Shown here piece after piece: positions 44,554 to 53,368 of a stretch of 64,000 bases of DNA (positions are counted from its first letter, which is position 1; every line of letters begins with the position of its first letter). The translations under genes were made by a program, and so were the position numbers. The notes under the pieces are model-generated. The model did no database searches. It saw only the letters and a list, made by a program, of their open reading frames with translations, and had not been told where the DNA came from. The DNA is taken from the NCBI RefSeq assembly GCF_004804355.1, contig NZ_SRWZ01000004.1, positions 186,001 to 250,000 of the forward strand, in the 5' to 3' direction. The DNA is from Cognatitamlana onchidii. Its GTDB lineage: Bacteria > Bacteroidota > Bacteroidia > Flavobacteriales > Flavobacteriaceae.

Positions 44554-44701
44554 TTATTAAAATATATTTTCGTATTGTTTTACGAATGTATATTTTGGTT
44601 TTGTAAAAAAGGAATTCCTCATTTATTTTTTACGATGTTTAACTTATGTGTGAAGATGTTAATATGCTGTAAATAAAGGTTTTAATACTGTTTTTGTAAC
44701 T

Positions 44702-46246
44702 ATGACAAGAGAGCAAAAAGATAATTTATTTGTTTTAATAAAATCACTTTCAAAATCCGAGAAAAGGCAATTTAAGTTATATGTAGGAAGATTAGGCGTA
44801 AACGAGGACTCTAAGTTTTTGATGTTATTCAATATTTTGGACAAACTTTCAAGCTATGATGAAAATGCCATTTTAAAAAAAGGAATCGTTAAAAAGCAGC
44901 AACTATCAAACCTTAAAGCACATTTGTACAAGCAAATTCTTATTAGTTTGCGATTAAATCCTTCTCATCAAGATATTCGAGTTCAAATTCGCGAACAGCT
45001 TGATTTTGCAACAATTTTATATCATAAAGGACTATACAAACAAAGTTTAAAAATATTGGATAAAGCCAAATCTCTTGCAATTAATCATGAAGAGAAAAAT
45101 GTGGCTTACGAAATTGTTGAATTTGAAAAAATTATTGAGTCACAGTATATTACAAGGAGTTTAAATAATAGAGCAGATGAGCTATCTGTTCAAGCTAAGG
45201 AGTTAAGTCGACAAAATGTTTTGGCGAGTAAATTATCTAATCTTTCCTTGCAATTGTATGGACAGTTTTTAAAAACAGGTTATGTAAAAAATAAGGCGGA
45301 AACAAAGCGCATTACAGAGTATTATCATGACAGATTGCCTAGTTATGACATAAATGAACTTGGTTTTAGAGAAAAACTATGGCTTTTTAAGGCCAAATTA
45401 TGGTACAGCTTTTTAACACAAGATTTTTTGGCATGTTATAAGTATGCCAGTAAGTGGGTTGACTTGTTTTACAAAAACAAAGAAATGATTACCCTTAATC
45501 CTGTGTTTTTTTTAAGGGGAAACCATTATTTGTTGGAGGCCTTGTTTTATTTAAGACAGTACAATAAATTTAAAAATGCTTTATCCGAATTAGAAATAGT
45601 TGTTAATGAAAAAACATTTCCGACCGACGATAATATTGATGGTTTAGCATTCTTATACATTTATAACAATAAGTTTAATCTTCATTTTATAGAAGGGAGT
45701 TTCGATGAAGGATTACCTTTAATTGAAGAAGTTTTAGATCGCTTGAAGAATTATAAAGACCGCATTGATGAACATCATGTTATGGTGTTTTATTATAAAA
45801 TTGCAAGTATGTATTTTGGTGCTGGCGATACTAAAAAATGTATTTATTTTTTAGAGAAAATAATAAGCAATAAGTCGCTTCAAATGCGAGAAGATTTATT
45901 ATGTTTCTCCAGAATTTTAAACTTGGTTGCGCATTATGAAGCAGGTCTAGATTATAATTTAGATATACTTATAAGAAGTACTTACAAGTTTTTAATAAAG
46001 ATGGAGGACTTGTACGAGGTACAAAAGGAGTTTATTAAATTCTTAAGGGGCTTAGGAGATATATATCCTCACGAAGTGAAAAATGAGTTTGTTAAGCTTC
46101 ATAGAAAGTTAAAGGAGTTTGAAGATGATCCTTATCAAAGCAGAGCATTTTTATATTTAGATATTATCTCATGGCTAGAATCTAAAATAGAAAACAGATC
46201 CATAGGAGATATCATCAGGCAAAAATTCAAGAATACGGCAAAATAG
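44702..46246 (+). CDS. Unrecognised helical (TPR-like) protein
   Basis: I do not recognise a named family. The protein is 514 residues with no signal peptide or membrane segment, so probably cytoplasmic. It is leucine-, lysine- and tyrosine-rich and reads as helical pairs throughout, as in tetratricopeptide proteins. Examples are the helices around GLYKQSLKILDKAKSLAINHEE (about 110-135) and IASMYFGAGDTKKCIYFLEKI (about 367-387). The N-terminus MTREQKDNLFVLIKSLSKSEKRQFKLY is basic. It is divergent from leuA and precedes the metY riboswitch. A scaffold role is a guess. Confidence 0.55.
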   Translation: MTREQKDNLFVLIKSLSKSEKRQFKLYVGRLGVNEDSKFLMLFNILDKLSSYDENAILKKGIVKKQQLSNLKAHLYKQILISLRLNPSHQDIRVQIREQLDFATILYHKGLYKQSLKILDKAKSLAINHEEKNVAYEIVEFEKIIESQYITRSLNNRADELSVQAKELSRQNVLASKLSNLSLQLYGQFLKTGYVKNKAETKRITEYYHDRLPSYDINELGFREKLWLFKAKLWYSFLTQDFLACYKYASKWVDLFYKNKEMITLNPVFFLRGNHYLLEALFYLRQYNKFKNALSELEIVVNEKTFPTDDNIDGLAFLYIYNNKFNLHFIEGSFDEGLPLIEEVLDRLKNYKDRIDEHHVMVFYYKIASMYFGAGDTKKCIYFLEKIISNKSLQMREDLLCFSRILNLVAHYEAGLDYNLDILIRSTYKFLIKMEDLYEVQKEFIKFLRGLGDIYPHEVKNEFVKLHRKLKEFEDDPYQSRAFLYLDIISWLESKIENRSIGDIIRQKFKNTAK

Positions 46247-46341
46247 GGCTTGAACTTGAAAAAAAAGCACAGAAAAATTTGGATATTAACTTTTTCTGAA
46301 TGAATATTTGCATTCACAAAGTTCAAAAAACTTACTGAAAT

Positions 46342-46463
46342 GTTATCAAGAAAGGTGGAGGGATTAGACCCGCTGAAGCCTTAGCAACCCTTTAAACTTA
46401 TTAAAGAAGGTGCTACGTTCTACTTAAATGACCGATTCATTTATCGGTGTTTGGATAGATAAC
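46342..46463 (+). ncRNA. SAM-I (S-box) riboswitch upstream of metY
   Basis: P1 is GTTATC (46342-46347) with GATAAC (46458-46463). The conserved core reads ATCAAGAAAGGTGGAGGGA, TTAGACCCGCTGAAGCCTTA, GCAACCC, and later GGTGCTACGTTCTAC and AGATAAC, in the order of the S-box consensus. It lies about 115 bases before the metY start and should turn the metY operon down when SAM is abundant. Confidence 0.93.
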
Positions 46464-46468
46464 CCTAA

Positions 46469-46502
46469 AAATTACATCCAGTAATTTAATTTTCTTCATA
46501 AC
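46469..46502 (+). promoter_or_regulatory. Candidate expression platform of the metY riboswitch
   Basis: A weak hairpin AAATTAC/GTAATTT (46469-46487) is followed by AATTTTCTT, which resembles an intrinsic terminator. The segment TTTCTTCATAAC (46491-46502) is complementary to the riboswitch's 5' end GTTATCAAGAAA at 11 of 12 positions. It can therefore compete with P1. Confidence 0.45.
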
Positions 46503-46576
46503 ATTTTTCTAATAAGTTCGCTTTTTAAGTGCTTTTTGGCTTTATTAATTAATTTATTAAACAAAAAATTAGAAAA

Positions 46577-47851
46577 ATGAGCGATTTAAAATTAGCAACA
46601 AACGCATTGCACGCAGGACATGATGTTAAAGCAACGAGCGGAACCAGAGCGGTGCCAATTTATCAAACATCATCTTATGTTTTTAACGATTCCGACCATG
46701 CAGCGAACCTCTTTTCATTGCAAGAATTAGGGTTTATTTATACACGTTTGAATAATCCAACAAACCAAATTTTACAAGAGCGATTGGCAGCGGTTGAAGG
46801 CGGTATAGGCGCTGTGGTTTTTGCCTCTGGAACAGCGGCGATTTCAACAGGATTATTAACACTTTTAAAAGCTGGAGATCATGTTGTGGCATCAAGCAGC
46901 CTATATGGAGGGACTTATAATTTATTGAGTGTTACCTTACCAAGACTAGGTATAACAACAACATTTGTTGATGCATCAAATCCAGATAATTTTGCTGATG
47001 CTGTTCAAGATAATACAAGAGCATTTTTTGTTGAATCCTTAGGAAATCCAAAATTAGATGTATTAGATTTAGAGGCTATTTCGGTTCATTCAAAGGCTGC
47101 GGGAGTTCCTTTTATTGTTGATAATACGGTAGCAACACCAGCATTGTTAAATCCTATTAAACATGGTGCTAATATCGTAATTCATTCCTTAACCAAGTAT
47201 ATTGGTGGGCAAGGAACCTCGTTAGGCGGTGCAATTATAGATGCAGGGACCTTTGATTGGGCAAATGGAAAATTTCCTGAGTTTACAGAACCTTCAGCAG
47301 GGTATCATGGTTTAAAATATCATGAGGTTTTGGGAGCTGCTTCTTATACGTTTAAATTAATTCTTGAAGGTTTAAGGGATTTTGGCGGTGCTTTAAGTCC
47401 TACTAATGCCTTTAATATTATCCAAGGTTTGGAAACGCTGCCAGTAAGAATAAAACAACATAGTGAAAATGCCTTAGAATTGGCTCAATGGCTAGAAACT
47501 CAAGACGAAGTGGCATGGGTAAACTATCCAGGGTTAGAGAGCAGTAAGTATAAGGCACTAGCCGATAAATACTTGCCTAAAGGTCAAAGCGGTATTGTTA
47601 CTTTTGGTGCCAAAGGAGGTTTTGAAGCGGCAAAAAAGATTGCAGATAATACTAAGTTGTTTTCTTTGTTAGCGAATATAGGAGACACGAAGTCATTAAT
47701 TATTCATCCCTCAAGTACCACACATCAACAATTAGATGAAACAGAGCAAGAGTCGGCCGGTGTTACCGCAGATTTAATTAGGTTATCTGTAGGTATTGAA
47801 AACATTGAAGATCTTAAAGCCGATTTAAAGGAGGCATTTAAAACCATTTAA
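46577..47851 (+). CDS. metY: O-acetylhomoserine sulfhydrylase
   Basis: MetY uses PLP to replace the acetyl group of O-acetylhomoserine by sulfide, giving homocysteine directly. It has 424 residues, the length of this subgroup of Cys/Met-metabolism PLP enzymes. The Schiff-base lysine is Lys207 in HSLTKYIGGQGTSLGG. The opening LATNALHAGHDV and YTRLNNPTNQILQERLA are typical. It sits directly behind a SAM-I riboswitch and before the gene that makes its acetylated substrate. Confidence 0.93.
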   Translation: MSDLKLATNALHAGHDVKATSGTRAVPIYQTSSYVFNDSDHAANLFSLQELGFIYTRLNNPTNQILQERLAAVEGGIGAVVFASGTAAISTGLLTLLKAGDHVVASSSLYGGTYNLLSVTLPRLGITTTFVDASNPDNFADAVQDNTRAFFVESLGNPKLDVLDLEAISVHSKAAGVPFIVDNTVATPALLNPIKHGANIVIHSLTKYIGGQGTSLGGAIIDAGTFDWANGKFPEFTEPSAGYHGLKYHEVLGAASYTFKLILEGLRDFGGALSPTNAFNIIQGLETLPVRIKQHSENALELAQWLETQDEVAWVNYPGLESSKYKALADKYLPKGQSGIVTFGAKGGFEAAKKIADNTKLFSLLANIGDTKSLIIHPSSTTHQQLDETEQESAGVTADLIRLSVGIENIEDLKADLKEAFKTI

Positions 47852-47881
47852 CTTTAGTATTAAATTAAAGACTACATAACA

Positions 47882-50800
47882 TTGAAGCATCCTTTGCAAC
47901 ATATTGTTTTTAAAGATTTTATTACCGAAAGTGATGTGAAAGTCTCCAAAATACAGTTAAGTTATCAGGTTTTTGGAAGATCTTTAGGGGATGCTCCAAT
48001 TGTACTTATTAACCATGCCCTTACTGGTAATAGTAATGTGGCAGGTGATGATGGTTGGTGGCAAGATTTAATAGGCGATGAAAAAGTTATTGATACAAAG
48101 CTTTATACGGTATTGTCCTTTAATATTCCTGGAAATGGTTTTGATGGATTTGTAATAGATAACTATAAAGATTTTGTTGCTAGAGATATTGCGAAAATTT
48201 TCTTGAAAGGGCTAACAGAATTAAATACAGGAAAATTGTTTGCTGTTGTTGGAGGTTCTTTAGGAGGTGGTATTGCATGGGAAATGGCGGTGTTAAAACC
48301 AGATTTGGCTGAACATTTGGTGGTCGTAGCTACCGATTGGAAATCTACCGATTGGTTGATTGCCAATTGCCAAATTCAGGAGCAGTTTTTAATAAATTCT
48401 AAAAATCCGGTGCACGATGCTAGAATGCATGCTATGTTATGCTACAGGACACCGGAGTCGTTTAAAGAGCGTTTTCATCGCACTAAAAATGAAGATCTGG
48501 AGATTTTTAATGTGGAGAGTTGGTTACTACACCATGGTAAAAAACTACAAGAACGCTTTCAGCTATCTGCATATAAGCTGATGAATCAATTATTAAAAAC
48601 AATTGATGTCACAAAGGGCCGCGATAATAACTTTAATGTCTTAGAAAATATTGAGGCTAATATTCATATTGTTGGAGTAGACTCCGATTTGTTTTTTACG
48701 GCAGAAGAAAATAGAGAAACGCAAAAGCAATTAGCATTAACACATCCTAACGTTACTTATAATGAAATTCATTCGGTACATGGACATGACGCCTTTTTAA
48801 TGGAGTATGAACAATTAGAAGAAATTGTAGAAGGCATTTTTGTGCCACATTCTAAAAGAAAACCTATGAAAATATTAAAATTTGGAGGTAAATCTTTGGC
48901 CAATGGAAAAGGTTTAGATACCGTACTTTCAATTATTGAAAATAAAGTAAAATTGGGTGACCGAATCAGTGTTGTGGTATCCGCTAGAGGATCGGCAACA
49001 GACGATTTAGAAACCATTTTAAGCAAAGCCCTAAAAGGCGAATCGTATCAAGAAGAATTGGACGCTTTTAAGGTTTACCAAGCAGCACCATTAAAAACAG
49101 TTGATTTTTCAGCGGAGTTTGCCGTTTTAGATAAGTTATTTGAAGGAGTTAGTCTGTTGCGTGATTACAGTAAAAAAACGAAGGATAGTATTCTAGCGCA
49201 AGGCGAATTGCTATCTGTAAGGCTAATAACAGCTATTCTGAATGAGCGTGGTGTTAAGGCTAATGCTACTGATTCTCGGGAACTCATTAAAACCGATGAA
49301 GCTTTCGGGAATGCACAACCGCTGTCAAAACTTTCTAAAGAAAATACGCAGGCTTATTTTAAAACACATAAGAATGAGGTTAACATTATAACAGGGTTTA
49401 TTGCTTCTAACTTAAAGAATGAAACAACAACTTTAGGTAGAAACGGAAGTAACTACACGGCCGCCTTATTAGCCAACTTTTTAGATGCCGAGGAGTTACA
49501 AAATTACACCCATGTTAGTGGTATTTATACAGCAGATCCAAGTTTAGTACCCGATGCAAAGCAAATTAGAGAATTGTCCTTTAGCGAAGCCAATGAGTTA
49601 GCTAATTTTGGGACGTCTGTGTTACATGCAAAAACGATAATACCTTTAGTAGAGAAGAACATTAGTCTTCGTATTTTAAATACTTTTAATGCAGAAGATG
49701 AAGGCACTTTAATTACAGCAAGGCCGAGTACGAAAGAAGTAACCTCATTATCTGTATTAGAAAATGTCGCGTTATTAAACTTGGAAGGCCGAGGTTTGTT
49801 AGGGAAGATTGGTGTGGATGCCAGAATATTTGGCGCATTGAGTAGGCATGGTATAAGTGTGAGTATAGTATCTCAAGGGTCATCAGAACGTGGTATAGGT
49901 TTAATTATTGATGCTGAAGATGCCACTCAGGCTGTAATTGCTTTAGAACGAGAATTTGAAAGCGATTTCTACTCACAAGATGTCAATAAAATTGATGTGG
50001 TAGATGATGTTTCTGTAATATCCATAGTGGGAATTGAGTTAAGTTCATTCCATAAGCCTTTCAATGCATTAATTAAAAACCAAATTACACCGTTGCTTTT
50101 CAATAATACAGTAACTGGTAAGAATGTGAGTTTGGTAGTTAAAAAGGATCAGTTGCATAAAGCGGTGAACGTAATTCATGGTGAGGTTTTTGGAATTTCA
50201 AAAAAGATAAACATTGCTATTTTTGGACATGGAGGTGTCGGAGGTGCGCTTATCAATCAAATTTTAAAATCGAAGGATGATATTGAACAACGAAAAGTTA
50301 TTAATTTAAATGTATTTGCTATTGCGAATTCTACAAAACTTCTTTTAAATAAAGATGGCGTAGATGCTAATTGGAAAAAAGCCATAAAAGAAACCTATCA
50401 AGAAAGTTCGTTTGAAGCAATTATTGCGTTTGCAAAAGCACATCACCTTGAAAATTTAATTGCGGTAGATAATACAGCAAGTTCTGTGTTTTATAAAAAC
50501 TATGTGCCTTTAGTAGGAGCTGGTTTCGATTTAGTATCGTCAAACAAAGTTGCGAATACGGTATCTCATAAGTTTTATAAAGACTTAAGGGTAAAGTTAA
50601 AAGAAAATAATAAGCAATACTTATATGAAACCACTGTAGGTGCTGGATTACCTTTAATAGATACTATTAAATTGCTGCATGAATCTGGTGAAAATATTAC
50701 TAGAATACGTGGTGTTTTTTCAGGTACTTTAAGCTATTTATTTAATAATTTTTCTGTCCAGGACAAGCCTTTTAGTGCTATTGTGCAAGAAACCATTGAT

Positions 50801-51280
50801 AAAGGGTTTACAGAACCAGATCCAAGAGAAGATTTTTCAGGAAACGATGTTGCTAGAAAGTTGTTAATTTTGGCAAGAGAATTAGATTTGCTAAACGAGT
50901 TTGATGATGTTAAAGTGCAAAATTTAATCCCTAAAGCTTATCAGGATATTTCGGTACAGGAGTTTTTAGGACAGCTCAGTGTTTTAGATGAAGAATTTGA
51001 AACGGTTAAAAACAACCAAGAACCAAATCATGTATTACGTTATGTAGGTGATTTGTCTGGTGATTTATCACAAGATAAAGGAAATTTAGAAGTTAAGCTC
51101 GTGTCTATTCCAGAAGATAGTACCTTAGGGCATGTAAAAGGGTCAGACGCTATTTTTGAAATATTTACAGAGTCTTATGGAGAACAGCCTATTGTTATTC
51201 AGGGAGCTGGAGCAGGAGCAGAAGTAACTGCAAGAGGTGTTTTTGGAGACATTTTAAGGCTTTCAAAGCATATAAATTAA
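47882..51280 (+). CDS. metX-thrA: Fused homoserine O-acetyltransferase / aspartokinase / homoserine dehydrogenase
   Basis: This is a single 1132-residue chain. Residues 1-325 are an alpha/beta hydrolase of the homoserine O-acetyltransferase type, with nucleophile Ser126 (GGSLGG), Asp269 (VDSDLFF) and His302 (GHDAFL). From Met329 (MKILKFGGKS) comes an aspartokinase, then an ACT region (about 625-770), then homoserine dehydrogenase with the Rossmann loop FGHGGVGG at 781-788. The frame starts with TTG at 47882, since no earlier ATG exists. There is no stop between the domains. It therefore joins the first and third steps from aspartate with the activation of homoserine for MetY. Confidence 0.9.
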   Translation: MKHPLQHIVFKDFITESDVKVSKIQLSYQVFGRSLGDAPIVLINHALTGNSNVAGDDGWWQDLIGDEKVIDTKLYTVLSFNIPGNGFDGFVIDNYKDFVARDIAKIFLKGLTELNTGKLFAVVGGSLGGGIAWEMAVLKPDLAEHLVVVATDWKSTDWLIANCQIQEQFLINSKNPVHDARMHAMLCYRTPESFKERFHRTKNEDLEIFNVESWLLHHGKKLQERFQLSAYKLMNQLLKTIDVTKGRDNNFNVLENIEANIHIVGVDSDLFFTAEENRETQKQLALTHPNVTYNEIHSVHGHDAFLMEYEQLEEIVEGIFVPHSKRKPMKILKFGGKSLANGKGLDTVLSIIENKVKLGDRISVVVSARGSATDDLETILSKALKGESYQEELDAFKVYQAAPLKTVDFSAEFAVLDKLFEGVSLLRDYSKKTKDSILAQGELLSVRLITAILNERGVKANATDSRELIKTDEAFGNAQPLSKLSKENTQAYFKTHKNEVNIITGFIASNLKNETTTLGRNGSNYTAALLANFLDAEELQNYTHVSGIYTADPSLVPDAKQIRELSFSEANELANFGTSVLHAKTIIPLVEKNISLRILNTFNAEDEGTLITARPSTKEVTSLSVLENVALLNLEGRGLLGKIGVDARIFGALSRHGISVSIVSQGSSERGIGLIIDAEDATQAVIALEREFESDFYSQDVNKIDVVDDVSVISIVGIELSSFHKPFNALIKNQITPLLFNNTVTGKNVSLVVKKDQLHKAVNVIHGEVFGISKKINIAIFGHGGVGGALINQILKSKDDIEQRKVINLNVFAIANSTKLLLNKDGVDANWKKAIKETYQESSFEAIIAFAKAHHLENLIAVDNTASSVFYKNYVPLVGAGFDLVSSNKVANTVSHKFYKDLRVKLKENNKQYLYETTVGAGLPLIDTIKLLHESGENITRIRGVFSGTLSYLFNNFSVQDKPFSAIVQETIDKGFTEPDPREDFSGNDVARKLLILARELDLLNEFDDVKVQNLIPKAYQDISVQEFLGQLSVLDEEFETVKNNQEPNHVLRYVGDLSGDLSQDKGNLEVKLVSIPEDSTLGHVKGSDAIFEIFTESYGEQPIVIQGAGAGAEVTARGVFGDILRLSKHIN

Positions 51281-51291
51281 ATCGTAATATT

Positions 51292-51318
51292 TCTGCAAAG
51301 TATCAAAGGTTTTGCAGA
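51292..51318 (+). repeat. Hairpin after the metX-thrA fusion gene
   Basis: TCTGCAAA and TTTGCAGA pair perfectly around an 11-base loop, 11 bases after the stop codon. It is followed by TAAAAAAG rather than a T-run, so a processing or stability role is as likely as termination. Confidence 0.45.
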
Positions 51319-51329
51319 TAAAAAAGATT

Positions 51330-51366
51330 GTAGACCTGTCAATTTTTCTAAGTCGTACAGGTCTAC
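51330..51366. repeat. Palindromic intergenic repeat, copy 2
   Basis: GTAGACCTGT (51330-51339) and ACAGGTCTAC (51357-51366) are exact reverse complements with a 17-base loop. The AGACCTGT/ACAGGTCT core matches the copy at 32778-32810. It lies 10 bases before the metZ start. Confidence 0.55.
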
Positions 51367-51376
51367 TAAATAAAAA

Positions 51377-52549
51377 ATGAGAAAGGATAAACAACAATTT
51401 GAAACACAGGCTATACGAACTCAAACGGAAACAACGCAGTTTTCAGAGCATTCGGTTCCATTGTATTTAACCTCTGGATTTGTATTTGATGATGCAGAGG
51501 AAATGAGAGCGTCGTTTGCTGAAGAAAAACAACGCGATTTATACAGCCGTTATAGCAATCCTAATGTTAACGAATTTGTAGATAAAGTTTGTTTAATGGA
51601 AGGTGCTGAGGCTGGCTTTGCTTTTGCAAGTGGTATGGCAGCAGTATTTTCTACGTTTGCAACCTTATTAGACGCTGGAGATCATGTGGTATCATGTAGT
51701 TCCGTTTTTGGCGCAACACATGGACTGTTTACCAAATATTTTCCAAAATGGAATATTGAATGTTCTTATTTCAATGTTAATGAAGTTGAAACTATAGAAG
51801 ACTTAATACAGTCAAACACGAAATTTATTTATGCAGAAACACCTACCAATCCAGGTGTTGATGTATTAGATTTAGATTATTTAAGTGCGGTATGTAAAAA
51901 GCACAATTTGCTATTGGTGATTGATAACTGTTTTGCAACGCCTTATTTACAAAATCCAATTAAGCATGGTGCTGACTTGGTAATTCATTCGGCCACTAAG
52001 TTAATGGACGGTCAAGGTCGGGTGCTTGGAGGTGTTACTGTGGGGCGTAAAGAGTTGATTCGTGAAATTTATCTATTTTCAAGACTTACGGGACCCGCAA
52101 TGAGTCCTTTTAACGCTTGGGTGTTATCAAAATCGTTAGAGACTCTAGCAATAAGAACGGATAGGCATTGTGAAAATGCATTAAAACTTGCAGAATATTT
52201 AGAAGCACATCCTAAGGTAAATTGGGTAAAATACCCATTTTTGAAATCGCACCCCAAATACGATATTGCTAAAAAGCAAATGAAATTAGGGGGTAATATT
52301 GTAGCCTTTGAAGTTAAAGGAGGTGTAGAAGGCGGTCGGGCATTTTTCGATAGTATTAAAATGTGCTCACTTTCTGCTAACCTGGGGGATACAAGAACCA
52401 TTGTAACACATCCTGCTAGTACCACACATGCTAAGGTTGAAGATGAGGTGAAGGCTGCTGCAGGGATAACCGATGGTATGGTTCGCTGTTCTCTTGGTTT
52501 AGAGCATATTGATGATATTATAGCCGATTTTAAGCAGGCTTTAAAGTAA
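51377..52549 (+). CDS. metZ: O-succinylhomoserine/O-acetylhomoserine sulfhydrylase (MetZ type)
   Basis: This second PLP-dependent sulfhydrylase of the operon has 390 residues, closer in length to MetZ and cystathionine gamma-synthase than to MetY. The PLP lysine is Lys208 in HSATKLMDGQGRVLGG, and YSRYSNPNVNEFVDKV is the N-terminal substrate region. It probably makes homocysteine from an activated homoserine. Since the acyltransferase in the operon looks like the acetyl type, overlap with MetY is likely. A cystathionine synthase or lyase role cannot be excluded from sequence. Confidence 0.85.
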   Translation: MRKDKQQFETQAIRTQTETTQFSEHSVPLYLTSGFVFDDAEEMRASFAEEKQRDLYSRYSNPNVNEFVDKVCLMEGAEAGFAFASGMAAVFSTFATLLDAGDHVVSCSSVFGATHGLFTKYFPKWNIECSYFNVNEVETIEDLIQSNTKFIYAETPTNPGVDVLDLDYLSAVCKKHNLLLVIDNCFATPYLQNPIKHGADLVIHSATKLMDGQGRVLGGVTVGRKELIREIYLFSRLTGPAMSPFNAWVLSKSLETLAIRTDRHCENALKLAEYLEAHPKVNWVKYPFLKSHPKYDIAKKQMKLGGNIVAFEVKGGVEGGRAFFDSIKMCSLSANLGDTRTIVTHPASTTHAKVEDEVKAAAGITDGMVRCSLGLEHIDDIIADFKQALK

Positions 52550-52555
52550 TTATAG

Positions 52556-53347
52556 ATGAGATTATTTACGGTAGATTCGTTTACAGATAGACCATTTGAG
52601 GGAAACCCGGCAGCAGTTTGTGTATTAGATAAATCCCTTCCCGATGGCAAGTGTTTAGCCATAGCTCAAGAAATGAATCTTTCTGAAACGGCTTTTGTTT
52701 ACAAAGAGGATAACGTATACCACCTGAAGTGGTTTACACCGGAAGTAGAGGTGGATTTGTGTGGGCATGCTACCTTGGCAACCGCCAAGGTCTTATTTGA
52801 TATATATCATGTTGAAGAAGAGGTTTTAAATTTTAATACCAAAAGCGGTGTGCTTGCTGTGAAGAAGGTGGAGGAATATTTTGAGATGAATTTCCCATTA
52901 GGGGATTTATCTGCTGTTTTGGATGGTGATGTCTTACTTAATGAAGCATTAGGCGCAACACCTTTAGAAGTATTTGAGAATGGCGACTGGTGTTTAGTCC
53001 GGTTCGAGGATGAAACGCAAGTAAAGGACTTAGAACCTAACTTTAGTAAATTGTTAGAACACTCATATAAGAAGTTTATTGTTACAGCGAAATCGAACAA
53101 CAATTCTTACCACTTTATATCTCGTTTTTTTGCTCCTGCTTTAGGGATTAATGAGGATCCCGTAACAGGTTAGGCGCATTGTTATTTAGCCAACTACTGG
53201 GCTAAAGCCTTGTCTAAAACCAAAATTACTGGTTATCAAGCATCCAAACGAGGCGGGATTGTTGTGTGTGAAGTAACGGTTAACAAAAGAGTTTTGTTAA
53301 GGGGTTCTTGTGTAATTATGAGCGAATTGATTATCCATTGGGATTAA
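52556..53347 (+). pseudogene. PhzF-family epimerase/isomerase, interrupted by one in-frame TAG
   Basis: The first 205 codons encode a good PhzF-like protein: FTVDSFTDRPFEGNPAAVCVL at the start, the catalytic-glutamate region MNLSETAFV, and WFTPEVEVDLCGHATLATA. A TAG at 53171-53173 interrupts it inside the conserved NEDPVTG-[S]-AHC motif. The same frame then continues AHCYLANYWAKAL...YQASKRGGI to a TAA at 53345-53347, giving the normal full length of about 263 residues. A single base change, for example from a serine TCG, would explain it. The family's exact reaction is not predictable here. Confidence 0.83.
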
Positions 53348-53368
53348 TAATTTATCTATATTAGCGAT

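Larger units (their letters stand above)
46247..46576 (+). other. Leader region of metY
   Basis: This 330-base gap carries a palindrome TGAATG-N8-CATTCA (46297-46316), the SAM-I riboswitch (46342-46463) and a downstream platform up to about 46502. The remaining 70 bases before metY show nothing further. Confidence 0.6.

Noticed and set aside
52069-52662. A 197-residue minus-strand frame across metZ and phzF.
   Set aside because: It overlaps two well-supported genes on the other strand and has low-complexity serine-rich content typical of a shadow.
53171-53173. The TAG in phzF as a recoded codon (readthrough or pyrrolysine).
   Set aside because: No sign of recoding elements, all neighbouring genes use TAG rarely or not internally, and a point mutation or read error is simpler.
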